Shown here: positions 58,026 to 64,000 of the stretch, one piece after another
How positions within the stretch are numbered: position 1 is the first letter of the stretch
Layout of the letters: the number at the start of each line of letters is the position of its first letter
DNA from: Drechslerella dactyloides
Taxonomy: Eukaryota; Ascomycota; Orbiliomycetes; Orbiliales; Orbiliaceae
NCBI GenBank assembly: GCA_020064725.1
Contig: JAGTWJ010000008.1
Coordinates: 1,054,001 to 1,118,000 of the forward strand
Direction: 5' to 3'
DNA length: 64,000 nt
The notes under the pieces: model-generated
The model's input: the letters and a program-made list of their open reading frames with translations, nothing else
Databases searched by the model: none
What the model was told of the DNA's origin: nothing
Made by a program: the position numbers and the translations under genes

Positions 58026-60982
58026 TATATCTTCTGTTATAATATGCTGAGAGAAATAAGATATTGAGCCCTGTCTAGCGTGTCGCTAGCTCGTCGACGG
58101 TGCTTCGAAGATGGTGTGCGGTGGGTGTCGGCTGACCGCGTTGTCTCGGTAGACGACGAGATCCGATTCGGTCGGGCGCTGTGCAGGTGAGTTATGCGAC
58201 TTGCCGTACGCAGGTTCAGTCGGTCGAGACGATGCGAACTAGCTGCCTGCGAGACGAGCAGATCGAGACGGCGGTCTATAGCTATCGAATGGACCTGATC
58301 GTAGATGGGTGGGTATGGAGGAATGGAGTGTATGTAATGTATGTTGGATCCCGAAGGGTGTCGGCGTCGGCTGGTAGGTGCGCGAGGCTGCGTAACGTAA
58401 CGTCGGGTGGGACCAGCGAGCGAACAGCAGTTAACGTTATAACTACTACTTCGTAACGCGCCTCGAGGTGAAGATGGCTAGAGGTTTATATATATCGAAG
58501 GACGGGAAGAACGAAGGAAAGAAAGCTGCGGCGGGAGAAAGCGGAATGCGACGACGCAGGGTTAAAAGAGAAACAAATGCCGGCGGCGAAGCTTGCGAAC
58601 GCAGCCAGCAGTACTTCAGTCCGCTCGCCAACAGCCTCCTCGTACCCGGTGGAGCAATTTCCCGCCTGCAGGCAGCTGTCGGTGCTTGTGTTCTGCAGGA
58701 GCTACGGCGACAAGGGTCCGCTGAGCTTGCTCGATTCCGGCCGCTCTTTCGCTCTCGCTCTCTGGCCAACTGACCTGTTTTGCGAATCGAATCGAAACGG
58801 CCGCTGGCTGGCTGGCTGTGCTGTGCCGTCCGGGCGAGCTCGACTGACCGGTCGACCGGGATGCATATGGTCAGGTCAGAAGGCGAGACGGGTCGAAACT
58901 GGGGATGGATTCACAAAGTCTGTCCGTCGACTATGCTCAGCTGGACAGATATGAGCAATCGATCAGGCACGGCATGCAGTCGAATATTAAACTGCAAGCA
59001 CTATCTCTCGACGGCCATCCAGCCAACAAACATCATGTATGCACTCTGTGTGTATGTCTGTATGTATGTATGAACGTATGAATGGACTGTACGTACATAC
59101 ACCCGCATGCATGTAGCAATGTATGTACTGTATGTGCGTCGCTATAATTACGACTGACGAGTCCAGCTTCGCTGTCGGTGCATGATAAATGCGTGGTTGG
59201 GACAATACACGATAGTAAACTACGATATCATCCACGATACAACGTCCACCGCCCATTCGTCGGCCAACGAGCAGCCTGCTCGTCTATTCGTCGACTCGTC
59301 GGTAGAGTACTTACGTATACCTTTAGTCCTTCGTTCCTGCAGTAACCACTTACTCCCAGCGGGCTAGCACACTCCCACGTACCGGTTTCTCGCCGCTCCC
59401 TGCTTGCCAGGACGCCTGCGGGGGACCACTCACACACCCACATTACATTACATTACCACTCTCAAGTACCGTAGGAAGCACTGCACATACTGCAGTCAAG
59501 CGAGCTCGAGTGGCAGCTTGAAACCGGCGGGAAGGCTTGCTTGCGTGTGGCCTGCTCGCCTACGCACCCTTGGGCGATCCCCGCTCAGCCACGCTGCCAC
59601 CTTTCACCAAAGAAAAATTAAATTAAATTCGGGAGGCTGTACTTTTATCGTTTCCTTCTTGGATATTGTTTGCGTGCGCTGAGACAGCGGTGACGACAGA
59701 ATATCGTATCTACACTACATACGATACATCACATCCGCTGCAGGGGGTTCGCAAATTTTTTATATATCGGATTGATTCAAAGAAGAAACACTAGCTAGCC
59801 AAGTAAGGAGTCTACGGCGATGGCGACGAGGGGGACCAGGTTTTGAGTCCTGCACGTCGTCGGAAGAGGTATCGCTCGCCCTCCTGTGGCGGCGAGGTAC
59901 ATGCCTCCATTCTTTTTTGTCGATTTCCAAATTTACAAATATAAGAATACAATGACAGCCCCCGTGCCCAGATGGAATGCCAGCCCTATAGGATGCATAT
60001 CCCCTCCCAGCTCTAGTCCAGCATTTCATATCACGGTTGACTCTCATGATCACATTTTACTTATTCACTTGATACACGCGAAGGGATGCGTCAATTCAAT
60101 ATAGCCGGTATATTATCGGAAGAATAAGTATGTAATGCGAACGTAGTGCATGAAATTCAGGAATCGATCGTCGAACAAAGGATAGATAGAAAGCAGGGCG
60201 CCAAAATCGCTATCGTACAGGATATCATCATCCGCGAAAGTAAAATAAAAATGCAAACGAGCAATATTCAAAGCACAGCAAGCTGGTATCTTGGTTCAAC
60301 AAACAATAGCAGTAGTACTTGTCAAAAAAATTGAAAAGAGCACGAACTCCTAGATCCCTCCCAAATACAGCAAGATATCGATATCATATACCCAGAAAGA
60401 GATCCCAAACAGTCCCGCTGACAAAAAAGAAATGATAAAATGAAAAGCAAAATGTCTACCAAGATGACCGCCAGCAGGTACAGAAGCAGATAAAACAGAG
60501 ATAACGCAATCGAGTGGTATCAGGAGCGAGCAAGCAAGGAAATAGCTGATATGGCGCCAAACTTCGACAAAGATCGCGGATGAGGAAGAGACAGAAACAG
60601 CGCACTGTAGAACCATCGTAGGATAGACAGACTTTTTCTTTTCCCTTTTTCCGTAAAAAAGAAACCATTTTGTCTTTCCCCCATTTTGGTGTTCGTTATA
60701 TCGAAACAACGAAAAATGAAACCCGGACGATGAGATTTTTGTACATGACCAAAGATGTAAAAGCGGGATCCTCCTTACAAATATGAAGGCATCGTCATCG
60801 AATATATTAAAGTAACCGCACCCACGGCTCCGATAGAAGAGAATAATATGTCAAAAGATAAAAAAAGAAGGATCAAAGGAGACGATAAAGGAGGAATAGT
60901 GACAGAAAATCCGGTTAGGCGCTCGCTTTTCAGTAAGTCGTCGTAAAATGTCATATCGAAGGCCGTCTAGACAAACAAGTCA
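58026..60982. other. Intergenic region
   Basis: About 3 kb. It holds the promoter of the MARVEL-like gene, a TGTATG-rich microsatellite-like stretch at about 59040-59135, and the 3' flank of the DUF6594 gene. Frames are short, and none is supported by splicing or family motifs. Confidence 0.5.
58485..58494 (-). promoter_or_regulatory. Possible TATA box of the MARVEL-like gene
   Basis: The minus strand reads TATATATAAA about 460 bp upstream of the start codon. It is the best core-promoter match, but the distance implies a long leader. Confidence 0.3.
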
Positions 60983-63900
60983 TTATGCTTTTGCAGAAGG
61001 GGTATGCGGCGGTGAAGCATCGCCCTTCCCAACAGCGACATCAACCGCGGCCGCCGCAGCGGAACCCGCAGGCTTGACGTTCGCCAACACCATCTTCGCG
61101 CAATACGCAAAGCCGGCAGTGCAAACTGTAATCATCATCATGATCCCAAGGTAGGTCGAAACAGAGAGAAACAAGATCAACGGAAGCATGAAGAACACGC
61201 CGGCGAGGACACCAAGCTGGATCGGTGTATCCTGGCTCTTGATCCAGCTGATGATACCCGCCAAGATACCCTCAATCGCAATCGGGCTCTGCGGTGCAAC
61301 GGCTCCGGCGGCTCCGGCGGCCGAAGTAAACGACGGAGACCGCGAGGACCTCGGCGATGGAAGGTGCACCCTCATGGGCGCGGGAGAAGGAGAATCGGAG
61401 ATGAGGGTGGAGAAGTCATTCGCCTTGAAGACAAAGTCCATCTCCTCAGGGACAACCGGCTGGTGGATCGTCATCCACGCGCGGTACTGCGCCACGTCGT
61501 CCGTGCTGGCGTTCGGCAGCTCGTTCAGGATCTTGGAGTACGCCGCCAACGCAGCATTGTACTGCTGCAACTTGACAAAGATGGCGCCCATGAGCTCTAG
61601 CCGGCGGGCGGACCGCTCGTCGAGGGGTCCCGGAGCCCGCTGGCCGGTCGAGTTGAGACCACGACGGGTCCGGAGCCCGGCGCCACCGTTGCCGCTGCTC
61701 TGTTCCGCAGCGTCGAGGCCCTCGAGGATCGACTCGAGCTCACAAATCTCATCCTGCAGATGCAGCAGGATGCGGTGGTTGAGGTTATCGAAGCGGCGAT
61801 ACATGGCGGTGCTCGGCGATGCGGCCAGGTGGTTCGAGAGATGAGGGTATCCAAGCGCGGTGGGGATGGTGGTCAGGACTGCGTTCTTCATCAGGAACGA
61901 GCCGGCGTAGGACCCTGACTGCTGCGTGGGCGGGCGCGACTGGGCACGGCACTGCTTGATGGCTGGCGGGCTGTCCTCCGGCGTCGGCAGGCCGTGCTTC
62001 TGCTTTGGGATGCTCGTGTTGATGGACGGTGGGTGCCGGGGATGGCTGGAGACATCAGCGCTTACATCGGACTTGATGTCCGCCTCCGACAGGGGCTGCA
62101 TCCTGCTGCTCGCCGCGCTCGTCAGCTTGGCCGATGAGGTGTCCGAAAAGTTCGAGCTGAACGGCGGTTGCTTGTTGGTCGTGATGGTGTTGCGGCGTCG
62201 CGTCTTGGCCGGCTTGGCCCAGCTCTGGTCGTCGTTGCCGTCCTTCCCCAGCTCCAGCTCCTCGCGAGGTGGGCCTTCGGGGATGCGATCGTTAGGCGGG
62301 CGCGAACCACCCTTCACGCTATCCGTATCCGCCCACTCGGCGGTCCATTGCCCGTGCATGCTGTTCCTCTTGGCGGGGCCGCCAAACTCACCGGACACCG
62401 GGCGGCGCTTGGTGTACTGCGGGCTGGCAGAAGGGATGCTGTGCGGGTCTTCATACTCGTGCTCCCCATGGTAGGCATTGGGGTCGTAGTACCCATCGTA
62501 TCCACCGCCGTAATAGTCGTCATGGTACCCCTGGCTACCATAGGACAGGTTGCTAAGGTTGCTTGGAGGCACGTGCTGCTGATGCTGCTGCTGTTGCTGC
62601 TGTCTGCCCATGTGATTCCACCGTCCGCCGAGGACGGTAGAGGCCATCTCGGAGACGTTCGAATTGAGCATCCCGCCGAAGTGCGGGGAGTACGTTGTGC
62701 TAACCTGGCTGCTGCCAAAGCCCTTGTACACGCTGCTGAGCGTGGAACCAGGTGCCGGAGGAGGCCCTCGCATATAATGCTGCGGGCCCGGTCCGTACAT
62801 GGAATTTCTAGCCGATTGGGGTTGTTGCGGCGGCGGTGGTGGTGGGGGTTGTTGCATGGAGGCTCTGTAAGCCGGGTACGGATCCGTGTAGCCCCTTTGG
62901 GGTGGTGGCGGGTGCGGGGGGTATGCACCGTACATATCATGTGCCGGAGAGTGGTGTGCTGGGGAATGGTGCGCGGGAGGGGGAGGGGCGGCACGTTGGT
63001 TGCTAGCCATAGGCGGGCGACCGCGGTAGGGCGGAGGGCCCTGCGGCGGGACGTACGTGGAGTAGTAGTCGTCTTCATGGTATTCTTCAATCTCGGTAGG
63101 GTCAACGGTCACCTGGGCGGCGTCCGCTGCAGCCGCAGCCGCAGCCGCGCGTCGAGCATGCAGCGATTCCTTAAAATTGGCCTTTTGCGGCGTGTGCACC
63201 ATGGCGCTATCGTTGGTGTCGGCGGGAAGGTTCTTGTACGGGTCGTTGGAGGTTGGCATGGTTGGTGGCGGGGCCGATTCGGCGGACGGAGCCTCAGGCG
63301 GCATGTTCATATAGGGATCGTAGTGCATCGGGTAGGCACCGTACGCGCCGTACGACTGAGAGGCGAAGTAGGGGTCCTGAGGATGAGAGGGGGTGGACCG
63401 GGGAGGCGATGGCATGGATTGAGGAGTTTTCTTGGGGCTGGCAGGCTTGACAGGGCTCTTGGGACGAGCTTCTGCAGGCGGAGGTACCTCATGCGTGGGT
63501 GTTGGAGAAGAGTCTGGAACATCGTCATGGTGTTCCTCTTCCTCTTCTTCCTCATCGTCCTCTTCCTCTTCCTCTTCTTCTTCCTCCTCCTCCTCTTCTT
63601 CTTCTTCCTCTTCCTCTTGGTGAGCTGCAGCGGCGACAGCAGCATCCTCTTCGCCTTCGTCAAGATATTCAAAGACGCTGGCGTCCAGGCCTAGACCGGC
63701 AGGGGCGCTTTGGTTGGCGCCTGGAGAAGTGGCCGTCGCCCGACTGCCGTTGCTGGAGAAGGAGCTCCTCTGGCGATGCATTTGATATGGGTAGTTGTAT
63801 CCGTCCTGCTCGTAGTCTGGCGCGTGGCCGGTGACGGTGCTGTTTGAGTAGCTGCGACCGTGAGCTTGTGGCCGAGCGCCGTTCATCTTTGTCGGGGGCA

Positions 63901-64000
63901 CCGCGGTCTTGGGTGTCTGCAGGGAGCTCGAGCTCGACTGGAAGCCCAGCTTCTGCTGCTGCTCGAGGTGCTTCATGTCTTCGGAGCCGGACTCAGAAGT
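60983..64000 (-). CDS. DUF6594-type membrane protein, N-terminus beyond the window
   Basis: The frame is open from the right edge to a stop at 60983, with 997 residues from the first internal ATG at 63976. Codons upstream of that ATG stay open to the edge, so the true start may lie outside. The first 700 residues are disordered: a Glu tract of about 28 residues (about 121-148), Pro-, Tyr- and Gln-rich stretches (QQQQQQHQQH), an Ala run and HHSPAHHSPAHD repeats. The C-terminal part matches DUF6594: YRRFDNLNHRILLHLQDEI and ELESILEGL at about residue 724, RRLELMGAIFVKLQQYNAAL, and then two or three hydrophobic helices (LAGVFFMLPLILFLSVSTYL; GIMMMITVCTAGFAYC). DUF6594 proteins are common fungal membrane proteins of unknown function; the very long disordered N-terminus here is exceptional. 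Confidence 0.85.
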   Translation of the reverse strand, partial: TSESGSEDMKHLEQQQKLGFQSSSSSLQTPKTAVPPTKMNGARPQAHGRSYSNSTVTGHAPDYEQDGYNYPYQMHRQRSSFSSNGSRATATSPGANQSAPAGLGLDASVFEYLDEGEEDAAVAAAAHQEEEEEEEEEEEEEEEEEEEDDEEEEEEEHHDDVPDSSPTPTHEVPPPAEARPKSPVKPASPKKTPQSMPSPPRSTPSHPQDPYFASQSYGAYGAYPMHYDPYMNMPPEAPSAESAPPPTMPTSNDPYKNLPADTNDSAMVHTPQKANFKESLHARRAAAAAAAADAAQVTVDPTEIEEYHEDDYYSTYVPPQGPPPYRGRPPMASNQRAAPPPPAHHSPAHHSPAHDMYGAYPPHPPPPQRGYTDPYPAYRASMQQPPPPPPPQQPQSARNSMYGPGPQHYMRGPPPAPGSTLSSVYKGFGSSQVSTTYSPHFGGMLNSNVSEMASTVLGGRWNHMGRQQQQQQHQQHVPPSNLSNLSYGSQGYHDDYYGGGYDGYYDPNAYHGEHEYEDPHSIPSASPQYTKRRPVSGEFGGPAKRNSMHGQWTAEWADTDSVKGGSRPPNDRIPEGPPREELELGKDGNDDQSWAKPAKTRRRNTITTNKQPPFSSNFSDTSSAKLTSAASSRMQPLSEADIKSDVSADVSSHPRHPPSINTSIPKQKHGLPTPEDSPPAIKQCRAQSRPPTQQSGSYAGSFLMKNAVLTTIPTALGYPHLSNHLAASPSTAMYRRFDNLNHRILLHLQDEICELESILEGLDAAEQSSGNGGAGLRTRRGLNSTGQRAPGPLDERSARRLELMGAIFVKLQQYNAALAAYSKILNELPNASTDDVAQYRAWMTIHQPVVPEEMDFVFKANDFSTLISDSPSPAPMRVHLPSPRSSRSPSFTSAAGAAGAVAPQSPIAIEGILAGIISWIKSQDTPIQLGVLAGVFFMLPLILFLSVSTYLGIMMMITVCTAGFAYCAKMVLANVKPAGSAAAAAVDVAVGKGDASPPHTPSAKA
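63532..63618. repeat. TCC/TCT-type microsatellite encoding a Glu tract
   Basis: A trinucleotide-rich C/T tract on the plus strand, with few interruptions, that encodes the acidic Glu/Asp run of the DUF6594 protein. Confidence 0.8.

Noticed and set aside
62168..63694. 508-codon plus-strand frame
   Set aside because: Antisense of the DUF6594 gene; its Arg/Val/Leu-rich translation mirrors Ala-, Pro- and Tyr-rich codons, and it contains a poly-Phe/Leu run from the Glu tract.
1..64000. A secondary-metabolite cluster or transposon
   Set aside because: No polyketide, peptide-synthetase, terpene or P450 genes and no reverse transcriptase, transposase or terminal repeats were recognised in any frame.

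Overview
The window comes from a filamentous ascomycete, most likely a plant-associated Pezizomycotina. The evidence is short GT-AG introns of about 44-110 bp, long AT-richer intergenic stretches, a mitochondrial GatB, and families typical of these fungi: an Egh16-like secreted protein, a cerato-platanin, GH115 and GH78 glycosidases and a DUF6594 protein. I see no rRNA, tRNA, CRISPR array or intact transposon. All exon boundaries were read by hand from frame continuity and splice signals; no transcript data were available.

Left part (1-17 kb): an ICT1-like mitochondrial peptidyl-tRNA hydrolase (+), an Egh16-like secreted protein (-), a proline-rich single-pass membrane protein (-), an unrecognised protein with an RRM-like segment (-), a small membrane-anchored twin-CX9C protein (-), and a secreted GH115 xylan alpha-glucuronidase (-). 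The upstream region of the GH115 gene carries four copies of the GGCTAAA motif, two of them in a perfect 11-bp tandem repeat.

Centre (18-39 kb): a large coiled-coil protein with a Lys/Glu repeat (-), then about 13.6 kb that contains only one convincing gene, a cerato-platanin with a good TATA box (+). An amino-acid permease (+) and a secreted or single-pass Cys-rich protein (-) follow.

Right part (41-64 kb): an intracellular GH78 alpha-L-rhamnosidase with a 16-nt microexon (-), a peroxiredoxin-like protein (-), mitochondrial GatB (+), and then a neighbourhood of five small multi-pass membrane proteins between 50.1 and 58.0 kb. Two of these are four-TM MARVEL-like proteins, and one is an 89-residue protein whose first coding exon is only four bases. 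The window ends inside a long DUF6594 membrane protein that runs off the right edge.

Taken together, the gene set suggests plant-surface and cell-wall interaction (Egh16-like, cerato-platanin, xylan and rhamnoside debranching, amino-acid uptake) beside ordinary mitochondrial translation genes. No known secondary-metabolite cluster is present. The least explained part is the small-membrane-protein neighbourhood.
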